A stretch of DNA of 64,000 bases from Craspedostauros australis (GCA_026770025.1 JAMXDE010000016.1:186001-250000); one strand, 5' to 3'; numbered from the stretch's first letter, positions 10,020-21,597 are shown. The notes: generated by a model from the sequence alone, not told the origin. Made by a program: numbers and translations.

Positions 10020-12148
10020 TCATGCATGCACAGTTGATGCAAGCCCATCCTCAGAGACAGCAGCTGAATGACTTCCTGTTGTGACAGAGGCTGGGACACC
10101 ATCCATTCGTTGGCGAACAGAATCGCCTCGGCTTGGGACATGGTCATTCTCGCGACGATGCACAAACCCTGCTGTGGGGGCTTGTGGCATGTCCGAGATG
10201 GAGAATCCGGTATCGTCAATGTTGCTCGCTGCTGCTGTGCGCTGCTGCTCCACCATGCGAGCATACTTGGCCTTCTCCTCCTCAAGCACTCTCATTTGCT
10301 CAATGAGACGAGCATTGTGCGCTTGCGCAGCACGGACCTGCGCTTCTGCCTCGGTTGCCGCCCTCTGTTGTGCCAAGTTCGCGCGAGCGTTTGCCTGCTC
10401 AATGAGAGCACGGGCTTCCTGCTCCGTCTGGCGACGACGAGCCTCCTCCTGTTGCGCACGAGCCTCCGCTGCTTGGTTGTGGGCTGCCTCTTGCTCATTC
10501 TTGTGGCGCCCAGTAGAGCGCGGCACGAAGTTTGCTGCTTGGGGGATGTTGCCAAATTGGTTTGCTGCTCCCTGTTGATGTGGTTGAGTTGGGGTTGCAA
10601 ATTGTTGTGCTCCGAACCCAGTAGCAGCAAATCCATGCCCGTTGGCAGCGACGCCATGGTGTCCTGAGAATGCTGGGGCTCCTGGTGGAGAGAAGACGCT
10701 GGGTGCAAACCCGTTGTGGCTGCGTTGTGGTGTCCCAAATGGTGTTCCACCAAATGTGTTGTTTGGCGCCATTCCCTCGATGGTGCGCGAGATGGTGTGC
10801 CCGAGCGGAATCGCTGCCTTCTGCTGCCGCTCAAAACAAAACGCTGCGATGGTGAACGACCCCAGCCCGTTGTAAATGATGTGGTACTGCTCAGGCATTG
10901 GCATCTTCGTCACAGCATGCCGGAAGTTGTTGTCCATCTGGAAGTCAACACTTACCCTGCGCGTGACTGCGAGTTCACCGTTCTCATCGGCTTGCGATTG
11001 TGCCATCGAGCGAAGCGCTTCTTGTCCCTGACGAAGGCCAACGGAAAAGTGAGGACGATCCGTGAATGGCCCGTAGATGCTGCTTGCGGAGTAATAAGTC
11101 GCCGGTAGCTTGTACGCCAATTTAACGCTCCACCCATCATCCTCGCTGGAGAAGCGAATAGATTCCGGGTTGACAAGCGGTTCGAGCACAAAGAAGATGT
11201 GAACTCCGCGGCGGTTGTGGATCAGGCCGCCTCCCAACACCGGATCGGGCGCATTCTCTCGGAACGATCCTTGCTTGACCATTTCGGCGCTCGAAGTTGC
11301 CACAATTTCCTCCTTTCCTTTCTCGTGGTTGATGTTGAGGCTGCTCATTGCCTCTTCGATGTTGTTGTTGCCGCGGCTGGGCGTTGCGCGCTTTGTGATG
11401 GTGGTTGGTGCGAACTTCGCGGATTTGGGCACTGTGGTACGACGAGGCATGATGAATGGTGGAGTGGCGAGGCTGAGCTCGTCGTCGATGAAGTCGGGCG
11501 GCAGTTGATCTGCGGAAGCTTCGTCCGATTTGGATCCAGCGAAGAAGAAACTCTCGTCAGTGCTGTCGCTGATGTCGTCGGTACCGCTGGCTCTGTTGGA
11601 GCGTGATGCGTTTACAACTGTTGGTGAATTAGAAAGCTCCTCCTCGTCGTCGCAGCTGGCGTCGTCCTCGTCTTTGTTGATGGGTTCGAAGTCCTCGTCG
11701 TTCGTGTCGTTGCTGTTGTTGCGGCCTGATGGGTGGTACTGGAGGGCGTCTTGACGTTCCTTCGGCAAATCACTGTAATTTTCCGGCGTGCTCAATCCAC
11801 ACTTGGCACGAAACTCGAGTCCAAAGCCTGAAAGCACAGAGAGGAAGTGAGTGGTTGCAACCAGCAATGCAAAGCCAACATCAAACAACCATCAAATGCT
11901 CTCAGTCAATTCGTACCTTTGCCAGTTTGCAGAAACTTTTGCAAGCGCTTGTGACAGCTTCTGTAGTTGCGTTGGAGGTTCTGTTTCTTGTATTTGGCTT
12001 GCCAATCAGTGTGTGTTTCCCAGAAATGGTTGAACCCTTCGATGGAGGGGTGGAAGCGTGGAGGTGTTTCACTGAAGCCTTTGATGATGTACGCTGCGTG
12101 GTCGCCTGTTGCTGACCAGCGGCCGTCGTCGTTTCGATTTTGTGACAT
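10020..12148 (-). CDS. Harbinger companion protein (2 exons)
   Basis: Exons 12148-11917 and 11827-10020 encode 679 aa. The GTACGA donor at 11916 and TTTCAG acceptor at 11828 keep the frame. PIF/Harbinger elements normally carry a second, MYB/SANT-like gene needed with the transposase for DNA binding and nuclear import. This protein occupies that slot, but I cannot identify a MYB repeat. Visible features: a basic, Trp/Tyr-containing N-terminal region (residues 1-80, with HFWETHTDW and KNQ/RNYRSCHKR-type basic runs); an acidic Ser/Asp region; a predicted globular section (about 280-430, around HIFFVLEPL and YGPFTDRPHFSVGL); a Gly/Phe/Gln-rich linker; and an Ala/Glu/Gln coiled coil (about 530-620). 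The first ATG giving the conserved-looking start is 12148. Its DNA-binding role is inferred from position only. Confidence 0.72.
11828..11916 (-). other. Intron of Harbinger companion gene
   Basis: 89 nt, donor GTACGA, acceptor TTTCAG. The frame is maintained across it (phase 1). Confidence 0.75.
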
Positions 12149-13752
12149 CGTGCATGATTTGTGAACACACGACGATCTGCATCCATCCTGCAACAGCAGC
12201 ATGAGTTGGGAGGACAATAGATTGATCGAAATGCGCAACCTATCGGTGCGATGCTTGCAAGTCAGGGTCAGCCCATGCACAAGTTCCATCGAGAGAGCGC
12301 ACCTCTGATGAACAGAGGAGGCAAAGTCATCCAAAGCCACGAACGAGGAATCGGTACGACTAGCTTGCACTACAACTAACAGTAAGGTTTGGAACGAGAC
12401 GGTTTAGAACACTCAATCATTCAAATGGATTCATCATCGAACATCATTGCAGTATTCATGTCTTGCCATTTGCAGTTTGAGGAGGAGGACACTTATTTTG
12501 TGGCGCTGTTGTGCTCATTTCGTGATTGATTTTCGCATGTGGGAAGCCGCGTAGCCTCGCTTGTTGTTCAGTGTTTGGTTTGCGGGACGGACACAAATCA
12601 TGTTAACGTGATCACATGTCGTCGGTGACGACAACTCGAATTCTTGCGACGTCGTCATGCCAAAATCGTACGACAGGACACGGTTTTTCTACGACAAAGC
12701 AAGACTTCAAGTCGTGTCGTACTATCAACAATACGTGAACGCCAGCCGGTTCTCCGTAGAAATCCAGTAGGAACTGTTCGTAGGATCTTCCCTCAGGGAT
12801 CTTTTGTTCCCCAAATGACGACAAAACGAAACACAACTCACCAGCCACCGTTTCAAACAGAAATGAGAAGAAGGCCCGGTGCGATTCTTGTCTGTCGTCG
12901 AATTTTTTTGCGATGTCGTCAATTTATTTTGCGATGTCGTCACTGTATTTTGATTTGTCGTATCGGACGGCAGGGGGTGTCGTTGTGACAGTTGGTTCCG
13001 TTAGATGGAACGAATTAAACTGGTTGATGCTGGCCCTTGAAGTCCCGTCTCGCACTAAGTTTCCATGACACTGTGTGCACACATTCGCGCGCCCGTTTTG
13101 GTGCTGGGTGTGCGCGCTGCATTGTTCTGACTCGTTCATGTGGTGTTTTCCACCAGCAGCACCAACTTGACGTTCGATTTTCGTGGCGGAGCAGCTTCCC
13201 ACCAGAAGTTGCGCGGAGAAACGAACCAACAGCAACACCTGTGCCAGTTGGATGGCGAGCAGTGCTTCTTGAGCACCAATGACAGTTCATGCATCTCTCA
13301 CAAGATGAAACTCCTCCAAAGCAGCTGATGAACTCAATTTGACTCCACTTGGTACGTTTGATCTTCTGAACATTGCTGCCATTGACAATCCTTGAATTGA
13401 GTGTCGTTGCTTTGATCCCACCGCTCATCATGACGAGCACACTGAGGATGAGTGGTGTCAGTCTTTGCTGTCGTGGCGTGTCATGTGGCATTCGTACCAA
13501 AGGCGGGTTCCTTGATCTGCATTCCATGTTGATTCTCACACCATCCATCTCCATTTCCTTGTTTGTACATTGATACATTCCAGCTAGCTGAGGTTGACAG
13601 CCACAGAAGATCGTCAAGATGCCATCCTGGCATTCAAACGCAAGCAACAAACAAAAACGTGCACCCAACATCATCATTGAGCGCATACTTTCGAAATTTT
13701 GATCGAACAAAAGCCATCGCAAGCACCATCACAAACACCATCACCATCGCAC
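12149..13752. promoter_or_regulatory. Bidirectional intergenic region of the Harbinger element with repeated motif
   Basis: Lies between the divergent companion and transposase genes. The 14-mer TTGCGAYGTCGTCA occurs three times in the same orientation at 12644-12657, 12908-12921 and 12929-12942. The last two are spaced 21 bp apart, about two helical turns. Variants of TACGACA and GTCGT are frequent between 12615 and 12990. A subterminal or promoter binding site for an element-encoded protein is plausible but inferred. Confidence 0.5.
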
Positions 13753-14753
13753 ATGAAAGCAAGCATGGCATCTCGCTTCGACTACGCCAATGTGGATGTC
13801 AGTGACTTCGTGACTGTCGGTCAGTTCTTGATGAACATCACTCTGAAGGCCAGAAATGGTAACCACCCTCTTGCGCAGTCTCAGTTCGGAGAGAGCTTCG
13901 CATCCACATTCGGTGTGAATCCACACTTGTGTCTTCGCATCTGGGAGCACTGCGATTTTGCTGCTCCATTCAAGCCCAAACATCTGTTGTGGACGCTCTA
14001 CTATTTGCGTCACTATCCAACTGTCCGCATGGCTTGTGTCTTCCTTGGAGTGGCAGATCGGACTCTCAAGAGATACACGTGGCTTGTGATCAAGCAAATT
14101 GCTTCGAAGCTCTACACTCTGGTAAGTCCGCATGAAGCCTGTCTGGATCTGCTTTGCTGTGATGATGTGCAATTGCTTGATTCCCAATGAACACACTCAC
14201 ACCCATTGTGCATATTCCTTTTCAGGTTGTGTGGGAGCGCCGCAACCTCGGCCAAGTTGACCACTCATGCAGGATCACAGTGGATGGCACCGATTTTCAA
14301 ATTGAAGAACCAACCCCATTCAACAAGAAATGGTACTCCCACAAATTCCGCGGACCTGGTTTGCGATATGAAGTTGGGATCTCCATCCAACGCGGCGACA
14401 TTGTTTGGATCAACGGACCCTTCCCTTGTGGGTCTCATCCAGACCTCAAGATCTTTCGGCTCGGTCTCAAGAATTACCTCGACGATGGTGAGATGATCGA
14501 GGCGGACCGTGGATATCGTGGTGATGAATGCGTCAGAACATCTGATGACTTCGTCTCCATGGCAGAGAAGAGGGCCAAGGGCATCGCACGAGCACGGCAT
14601 GAGACCATCAATGGCAGATTCAAGAACTGGAAGATTCTTGAGCAGCGCTTCCGCCATGATCGCAACCTGCACAAGTATGTGTTCAAGGCCATTGTTGCTA
14701 TCACACAGATTCAGATCAATGCAGGCAATCGCCCATTCCATGTCACATACTAA
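13753..14753 (+). CDS. PIF/Harbinger DDE transposase (2 exons)
   Basis: Exons 13753-14121 and 14226-14753 encode 298 aa. The GTAAGT donor follows a CTG codon and the TTTCAG acceptor precedes GTTGTG; both are in phase 0. The catalytic triad of the DDE_4 family is visible: D in VDGTDF, D in EADRGYRGD, and E in RARHETINGRFKNW, followed by the typical LEQRFRH. The N-terminal part includes the helical region preceding the RNase-H-like domain (YLRHYPTVRMACVFLG). The protein catalyses cut-and-paste excision and integration of this element, with 3-bp targets. No stop or frameshift is seen. An ATG at 13765 is an alternative start. Confidence 0.9.
14122..14225 (+). other. Intron of Harbinger transposase
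   Basis: 104 nt, GTAAGT donor, TTTTCAG acceptor. Splicing joins the N-terminal helical region to the catalytic core. Confidence 0.85.
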
Positions 14754-15832
14754 GGAATTATTTACAAATCAACTGCTGATTGCCATGACAAAGATGGCCT
14801 CGATCTGGTTCATCAATAGCACAGAATAACCTGAGAGCAATTAAGTTAATATGGCAGTACACCTCTTCTCTATTCTACTCTGTTGTGTGCAGATTGGAGC
14901 CACTGCAAGTGCAAGCGGTATGCTTCACAGAATAGCATTCATTTCATTGTTGGTTCCAAGCATCTCGATAGTGCGATTGACCATGTGGAAATTGTGTGAA
15001 CCAACTCATCACGTCGATCGACACAGGATGCACTGCATTCAGTGTTTCTGTTCCACACAATATCGCATGTGACATGGCATGCAATTCCAATACTCTACAG
15101 CAAGCTTGATGAACGACGACGAGCCATCGTGCACAACACTGTCACAGCAATGAATATGCCAGGTATTCAGCTGTACCGACCATGATCTTCGAGCGCAGAC
15201 CATCATGGCAGAATTCTGGGACGAACAAGAGCATGACGAAGAGAAAATGATGGTGGTGTAACCAGGACTTGCAGACCATGCCAAGCTTGTCTTCACCATT
15301 GGTAAGGAATGATGGACTCCTACTATCTGTTGCAACAAACACCATTCGATAACAAACGACCCTGTCAGGCAAAACACCAACCGCAACTTGTCCTGGCGAT
15401 GAAACGCGACGCAAAGCAGGTTTGTGTTGTTCGATGTTTTGGGCCCTCTTGCGTGGATCGCAGGCGTCGTGTTGTGAGACGAGAAACAGGGAGGACAACG
15501 TTTGGTTGGCGTGGTGTGATGTGATGCGATGGGATGTGCGGCAAACGGCCATCGGTCGCGACCCGACGTGTGAGACAGAACACACCACACCAATACGCCA
15601 GAATCGTTGAAGCGGAAAAATAGAGCCTAACTAAGTTCTTTGTGGAGGGTCATTCGAAGTAGTCATCTCCAATGTTCTCGAAGTCTGACCAGGTCACCAG
15701 CGCTGAGGCTGATCGTGTTGTGCTTTGGTCGAGTGGGTCGACAGTCTTCGTTTTGCTTTGATCGAAGTGGTCATTGTCTGCGCAACAACTTTGTCCTCTT
15801 GTTGTTGTGGGACCCGTGAAGTCGGCAAAAAA
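14754..15832. other. Harbinger right non-coding region
   Basis: About 1.1 kb inside the element downstream of the transposase. No supported gene. Short frames on both strands (for example 15039-15593) have no recognisable features. Confidence 0.5.
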
Positions 15833-15869
15833 GCAAATTAGATTTATTTGCAACTTTTACGATGACTCC
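15833..15869 (-). repeat. Harbinger right terminal inverted repeat
   Basis: Reverse complement begins GGAGTCATCGTAAAAGT, matching the left end. It is followed by the TTG target duplication. Confidence 0.85.
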
Positions 15870-15872
15870 TTG

Positions 15873-16654
15873 TGGAGCAGGAGACAACAATGACAAATGG
15901 CAACTCGCGATGATTCCTTTTGATGAGATGGACGGTTGCAGAATCACTCTCCATGCATTAGTTCGTGCCATCACAGAACAAAACACAAGAACTGACTGGG
16001 TGGGAGACCTTTTGGTGGTCTTATCCGGTGTCCATGGGTATGACGCGTGGATTAGTGGCGGAACATTTCTTGTACCGACCAGTACGAGGTACTCTTCTAT
16101 TCCCATGTTCGTAGCCGTGCCATGTTGCGCAGATCCACTCCTCTGCCTATGCACCGCCACCATACTGGGGCAGTACGTCTGCATCGGTGACTTTTCTCTT
16201 GGCTGACACAAGCATTCATCACACCGACTCGCCTCGAAGATCTTTGCTTTGGTGGCGAACGCTTGAGTCTCGCGATGAAGTGAAATGCTGAGTTCGTCCA
16301 CGGTTGTATGTGGAGGGGCAGAAGACAGAGGTATGGCAATTCGGGCGCACAATGTGCCGTCCTGGGCATTTGATGGCGGTGACACCACAACACGGCAACA
16401 GTGATGACCATCCCTTCATGAATTGTGAGGCAACTTCTGTCCCTTGCGCAGGTGTGATCAAAACTCGGCAGAAATGGCTCCAGATAGGTCCGGTACATGC
16501 GAGACAAATAAAATTGGTGGAGGGTGGCGCGGTGATCCCAGCGAGAGTCTGTGGTAGTGTAACAATGGTGTTGTTCCCGTCCAGTTGTGCCAAAAGGAAT
16601 GCTCGTTTGTTGTCATTATTATTCATGGGCCTGTTGTGTGTGGTTTCATGATCT
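15873..16654. other. Spacer of the tRNA-Met inverted repeat
   Basis: The first few bases continue the left arm of the inverted repeat. Two small ATG-initiated frames overlap head to head: 15862-16206 (+), 114 aa, and 16219-16626 (-), 135 aa. The minus frame shifts register into another long open frame reaching 15771. Neither has a recognised domain, so no coding call is made. Confidence 0.35.
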
Positions 16655-16850
16655 GCTCAGCAACAATGTGGCGACGACAGCAAAAATGAAACGGCAACGC
16701 TCCATAACATCACCGTCGCGAGCCAAAAAGTAAAGTGCCCCCAAACAGGATCGAACTGTTGACCTTCAGCTGACTCCTTGTTGTGATTATGAGACTGACG
16801 CTCTGCCTACTGAGCTATAGGGGCACTCAATTTGGTGACAATCCGAAGAA
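16655..16850 (-). repeat. Right arm of tRNA-Met inverted repeat
   Basis: Reverse complement of the segment at 9480-9666 plus about 15 bp at 15870, including the whole tRNA-Met gene. It is uninterrupted here, so it shows the pre-insertion sequence CATTGTTGCTGAGCAG. Confidence 0.85.
16736..16824 (-). tRNA. tRNA-Met(CAT) with 16-nt intron, second copy
   Basis: Same structure as the copy at 9506-9594. The only difference seen is one T-to-C change inside the intron. It lies in inverted orientation. Confidence 0.92.
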
Positions 16851-19078
16851 ATCAAAACAATATAATACCTTACATTCAATGACACCGAGGAGTCAACCAG
16901 ACTACACAGCCCATGTTCCGACTCTTGGATGCTCTTCTTGTATGACCACAAACACCAGTACAACCACAAGAGCACTCAAAGCAATAGCAGAGACTTTATT
17001 GGCCACACATGAAGACAGAGCATGTATCGTTGTTGGGACGCAATCATGAATGTCCCACGCATCACACCACCTTTCTGCGCCAACCGGCGCTATTTCCAAC
17101 ACTGAAGCGAAGCATGAAGCTCGCAAAAAGAGCGCTCTGTATGCCAAAGAACATGTTTGCTGGCACTTTCATGGAATCTGACATGGCCTCTCTGACACCA
17201 AGGGTGGCGATACAGTGTTGTGGTGTGCGCAGAAGAAAGGCAATGCCACGATGGTGTTGGCACTGCTCGCATCGAGGTTGGCTTATCATGCCTCGGTGAA
17301 AAACAGTGAAACAGAGCCACACTTCCGAAACGTCAGCGGAAGCCAAGCCGACGACGAAACGACAACGGTATGTGATAAACGTATTTCATTTGACTTGCCA
17401 TGCCATCCATTACTGCCCATCGTCAGATCCCTCCATTATGCTCTATTCTACGCTTCAAGTCATCGCTCCGTGTTCGTTTGCAGCACATTGATTAGTTCGT
17501 GCACAGGGGAGATACTCGCGTCGCGGATGTGGAAAAAATGGAAGTTCCGTGGCGTGCACAATGGCACTTGTATGCAGGCGTCGCCCCACACGATGGCATC
17601 TCGATTTTCTGCCGAAGACGTCACCTGCCGCGTCCGTCTCTTCTTTATGGCACCGGATTCCCAACCTGCCATCGGCCCTGGCATCAACTTCATCTGTGGC
17701 TGTTGCGTAATGATGCACAGCAGCTTCGTTGGTGCCGACTCAGTTCGCGCAGGACCTGATGTTGCGAAGCGCTGCGCCGTGTGTCGTCGCCAGCATTGGT
17801 TCCGCCACGTCGCCGCGCAGGATACTGCGATCCTCCAAGTCTTTCGCTGCCCTGCATGATGTCAAGTTTGCGACTTCTGCGTGATACTAGCGCGATGTGT
17901 TTGCGTGTATGCCTTCCGATAGCAGCGCGCATCCCCGGCAGTCTCACATCGTACTCCTGTACCAAGTCTCAATCGTTGTGATCGTATGGAAGTTCGATCA
18001 GAGCATCAGGCGGGCGTTTTGCTGCGGCAACTAGCCATGGAAGGTTCCATGCAGTAGCTCGTAGTCACGGAGAAAGTGGAGTGCCTTCACGCAATCCTTC
18101 TTGGACGTTGATGCCTCATCATGTCGTCCCATTGTTTGTTTTCATGGTGCGAAGGGATGCGATGCAGAGCGGCCACGAACAGGATGATAAAGAGGTATGT
18201 GTGTTCGTCCTCTGCTTTTCCGTCACGGCGCCGCACTTCCTCGTCTTGTCTCATTGCTTTGCAAGCCTCACGTTGGGTATCATGTCTGATCATTGGGGAG
18301 GGTCATCATCGCGGTTGTCGAACGGAGTTGCGATTGAACAGAAGTGATGATGGTGTCTGTGAGAGTGTGTTCGTGTGTGTCATCGTGGACAACTACTACT
18401 CCATGGTTGCTCAACCACAACAAATTCAAGCGTGTCATTCAACAACAATGAGTTTCGACTCGATCGACTCTTTTTTGGCGCGAGTTTGATGTTCGTGTCC
18501 GTTCGTGGCATCAACAAAAAGAACAAGAAGGATGGCGACAGAACATCCAATTGCGGATGGCAAGGAACACGCCACGATCCGTGTTGACTCTCATTCTTTG
18601 CGTGATTCCATGCTGGCAGGATCCTCGATCGTCTCCACGTTCCAATAATGATGATACGCACAATGATGACTTCCGACACCTTCGGCCACGATCAACTTTC
18701 TCCTTCTGTGGCTGGCCACGGCCACGGCCAATACCACGCACACGCTCAAGCCAAGGTCTAAGACTACGTTCACGCCCAAGCCAAAACTGATGGGGACAAT
18801 CACAGAACGGCATCGCGGCAACAAAGTGAAATGTGAAATGAAAACATCGTGAAACAACAATCAACACAATGCCATACACGCTGGGTGAAACGGAGCACGG
18901 GATGCCACCACCAACGACAATGAAACAGGCCACCAGCCTCATAAAAGCAGACAGAGACCCGATCAAGGGACTATGACCACACAAGCAATCAAGCAATCAT
19001 TCGATCACATCGAAAAAGCCCGCCGCATTGGCCTGATCTGAACAATAAATCATCCCTTTTCGAAACAACAGCTCCGTT
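16851..19078. other. Gene-poor stretch before the ankyrin gene
   Basis: No confident gene. The plus strand has frames at 17009-17299 and 17215-17859, and the minus strand frames around 17690-18110. They overlap in register and are broken by stops. The minus frame around 17940-18110 reads like decayed coding sequence (fragments KKDCVKALHFLRDYELLHG and YDVRLPGMRAAIGRH in different frames). This may be an old mobile-element or gene relic. The last about 90 bp should be the ankyrin gene 5' region. Confidence 0.35.
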
Positions 19079-21154
19079 ATGGTCGTCATCCTTCCACGAC
19101 TTTTGGTCAAGCTTGCTTCCACAACAGGCATCCGCAACCTCCGGGCTTCGTCAACACAGACCGCAAAATGGTCGTCTCTTATTCCGTTCAAGTTGACTCC
19201 TGGTGATGCACCCCCGCCAACCATCACCAACCAGGATCTCCTTCGCGCCGCAGACCAAGGAGATGTGGACACCCTCACCGCATGGAAGACAGCATTTCCA
19301 CAAACCTCCATCGACACGATCAAGGACGACCGTGACAAGACTCCACTCCACCTCGCATGCTCCAACGGCCAGCTTGAAACGATCAAACAGTTGATGGAGT
19401 CATGCGGAGCGGACGTCAATGCCCAATCCATGGATGGAGAGACTGCGCTACACTATGCATGCGCACAGGGCAACCTCGATGTCGTAGAATACCTGGCTGG
19501 GTCGCATGCTGCAAATGTCAACCTCCAGGACAACTTCGGCAAGGTGGCACTCCACGACGCATGTACCGAGGGGCATACAGCCATCGTGAAGACTCTGATC
19601 GAGTCATATTCTGCAAGCGCTCTCGTGCAAGATGAGAAGGGTGAGAATGCCCTCCATGCCGCGTGTCTTCATGGACACTTGGATGTTGTGGAGTACCTCG
19701 TTGGATCATGTGGAGTGGAAATCAATGCGCAAGATGATTTCGGTAACACTGCGATCCACAATGCGTGTCTGAAGGGTCATCTTGATATCTTGAAGTATGT
19801 GATGGAGGCTCGTACTGTGGCCATCGACGTCCAGAACAATGACGGCGATACCGCGCTTCATGTTGCTTACAGAAATGGGCATATGGATGTTGCAGAGTAT
19901 CTGGTGAAGTCGTGCAAGGCAGATGTTCATGTTGAGAATGAAGCTGGCGGCACGGCTCTTCAGTCTGCATATTCCAAAGGTCATCTGGATGTTGTGAGAT
20001 GGTTGGTGGAGTCAGGTCAGGTGGACATCAATGCCAAAGACGAGAATGGCGACACTTTGCTTCACTGTGCAAGTGCTGGGGGCCACCTGGATGTGGTGAA
20101 GCATTTGGTGGGCTCAGGCAAAGCCATCATCGATGTCAGCGCCGAGAACAGGGCTGGCAACACTGCACTCCATCTCGCAAGTGGCGATGGCCACCTCGAT
20201 ATTGTGAAGCGGCTGGTTGAATCCGGCAAGGCCGATATCAACGCTGAGAACAACAGCCGTGAGACTCCAATCTTCAAGGCATGTCGCAACAGCCACTTCG
20301 ACGTTGTCGAGTATCTCATCGGAACACCAAGCATACATCCAAACTTCCGACACAAGGATGGCAACACCGTGCTCCATCTCGCAAGTGGCGATGGCCATCT
20401 CGATGTTGTGAAGGTGCTGGTTGAATTCGGCAAGGCCGATATCAACGCTGAGAACAACAACCGTGAGACTCCAATCTTCAAGGCATGTCGCAACAGCCAC
20501 TTCGACGTTGTCGAGTATCTCATCGGAACACCAAGCATACATCCAAACTTCCGACATACGGATGGCAACACCGTGCTCCATCTCGCAAGTGGCGATGGCC
20601 ACCTCGATATTGTGAAGCGGCTGGTTGAATCCGGCAAGGCCGATATCAACGCTGAGAACAACAACCGTGAGACTCCAATCTTCAAGGCATATCGCAACAG
20701 CCACTTCGACATTGTCAAGTATCTGGTCGCAGCACCAAATGTCGATTTGGACTTACGAAACTGGGATTGTCAATCGATACTCCATCGCGCAAGCGCTAAT
20801 GGCAATCTCGACGTTGTGAAGTTGTTGGTTGAAGAAGGCAAGATCGATATCCACACCAAAACCAGCAAATTTGGCAACACTGCACTGCACTTAGCGTGCT
20901 TGAATGGTAGATTGGAGGTCGTGAAGTATTTGGTGAAAGTCTGCAACGCAGAAATCAACATTCAAGACAAGAATGGCAGAACTGCACTTAGGAAGGCAAG
21001 TTGGAATGGTAAATTGGAGGTGGTCAAGTACTTGGTAGAATCGTGCAACGCAGACATCAGCATCATTGGTTTCGATGGCGGCACTGCATTGGATATTGCG
21101 AGAAAACGGGACCGCACTGATGTTGTCGACTACTTGACCGCTCTTGTGTGCTGA
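19079..21154 (+). CDS. Ankyrin-repeat protein
   Basis: Single exon, 691 aa. After a basic, hydroxylated N-terminus (residues 1-35, MVVILPRLLVKLASTT, possibly a mitochondrial-type presequence), about nineteen ankyrin repeats fill residues 55-690. Each has the pattern G(N/D)TALH-A...GH(L/M)DVVKYLVESG-ADIN. No other domain is present, so it is probably a protein-interaction scaffold. Several repeats are almost identical because of a 204-bp DNA duplication (see repeat). Partner and pathway are unknown. Confidence 0.9.
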   Translation: MVVILPRLLVKLASTTGIRNLRASSTQTAKWSSLIPFKLTPGDAPPPTITNQDLLRAADQGDVDTLTAWKTAFPQTSIDTIKDDRDKTPLHLACSNGQLETIKQLMESCGADVNAQSMDGETALHYACAQGNLDVVEYLAGSHAANVNLQDNFGKVALHDACTEGHTAIVKTLIESYSASALVQDEKGENALHAACLHGHLDVVEYLVGSCGVEINAQDDFGNTAIHNACLKGHLDILKYVMEARTVAIDVQNNDGDTALHVAYRNGHMDVAEYLVKSCKADVHVENEAGGTALQSAYSKGHLDVVRWLVESGQVDINAKDENGDTLLHCASAGGHLDVVKHLVGSGKAIIDVSAENRAGNTALHLASGDGHLDIVKRLVESGKADINAENNSRETPIFKACRNSHFDVVEYLIGTPSIHPNFRHKDGNTVLHLASGDGHLDVVKVLVEFGKADINAENNNRETPIFKACRNSHFDVVEYLIGTPSIHPNFRHTDGNTVLHLASGDGHLDIVKRLVESGKADINAENNNRETPIFKAYRNSHFDIVKYLVAAPNVDLDLRNWDCQSILHRASANGNLDVVKLLVEEGKIDIHTKTSKFGNTALHLACLNGRLEVVKYLVKVCNAEINIQDKNGRTALRKASWNGKLEVVKYLVESCNADISIIGFDGGTALDIARKRDRTDVVDYLTALVC
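20158..20729 (+). repeat. 204-bp tandem duplication inside the ankyrin gene
   Basis: Period 204 bp, coding for two ankyrin repeats (68 aa). Copies begin near 20158, 20362 and 20566 (last partial). Copies differ at only a few positions, for example SRETP versus NRETP and KDGNT versus TDGNT. This suggests recent unequal exchange or gene conversion. Confidence 0.9.
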
Positions 21155-21597
21155 GAGCATCGCTGTAAATTGGACAAGAATAAGCCAACCACCCGTCATA
21201 GTAGTCTCCCTTAGCAGCTATCAAGTGCTCAACATCCATCGTTGACGTAAATCAGTCGTTGGTTTCTATTGTTCAGTGAACACCAATTATTGTACAATGA
21301 GAAGATGGTGTGCTGTTCTGTGCTCAACGTCGCTTCGTGTTGCAAGGTCATGGTACCTCTGTCTAGCCCATGTGTTGTAATATATTGTGTTGTGCTGTAG
21401 CAGGTATATGTACGGCATGCGATTGTGCTTTGCCTTTCTTGGAAGCAAGCGGCGCCATGGTCTGAGATTCACGATGCATCTCAGAGATACCATTGGCGCC
21501 GTGATGCGGGTGATGCGTTCATCCGCATGTTGATGTGTGTTGTTGTGTTGTTGTGGCGCATTGTGGTGGCACCTCAACGCACCAAGTGGCAACGTGC
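21155..21597. other. Intergenic, ankyrin gene to silicon-transporter relic
   Basis: No supported gene. A frame at 21425-21799 on the plus strand is antisense to the transporter relic. Confidence 0.4.

Larger units (their letters stand above)
9667..15869. mobile_element. PIF/Harbinger-type DNA transposon (complete, two genes)
   Basis: 6203 bp. The ends are imperfect inverted repeats of about 35 bp, starting GGAGTCATCGTAAAAGT at 9667 and, in reverse complement, at 15869. They are flanked by a 3-bp direct repeat TTG (9664-9666 and 15870-15872), the target-site length of PIF/Harbinger elements. Inside are a spliced DDE transposase on the plus strand and a divergent 679-aa companion gene on the minus strand, the usual two-gene plan of this superfamily. 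The insertion splits the left arm of the tRNA-Met inverted repeat. Both genes are open, so the copy may be young. Confidence 0.88.

Noticed and set aside
15771-16388. 205-aa minus-strand frame
   Set aside because: No ATG start, overlaps other frames on both strands and no recognised domain; could be a degenerate gene but unsupported.
17215-17859. 214-aa plus-strand frame
   Set aside because: Begins at a non-ATG codon, overlaps several open frames, no domain.
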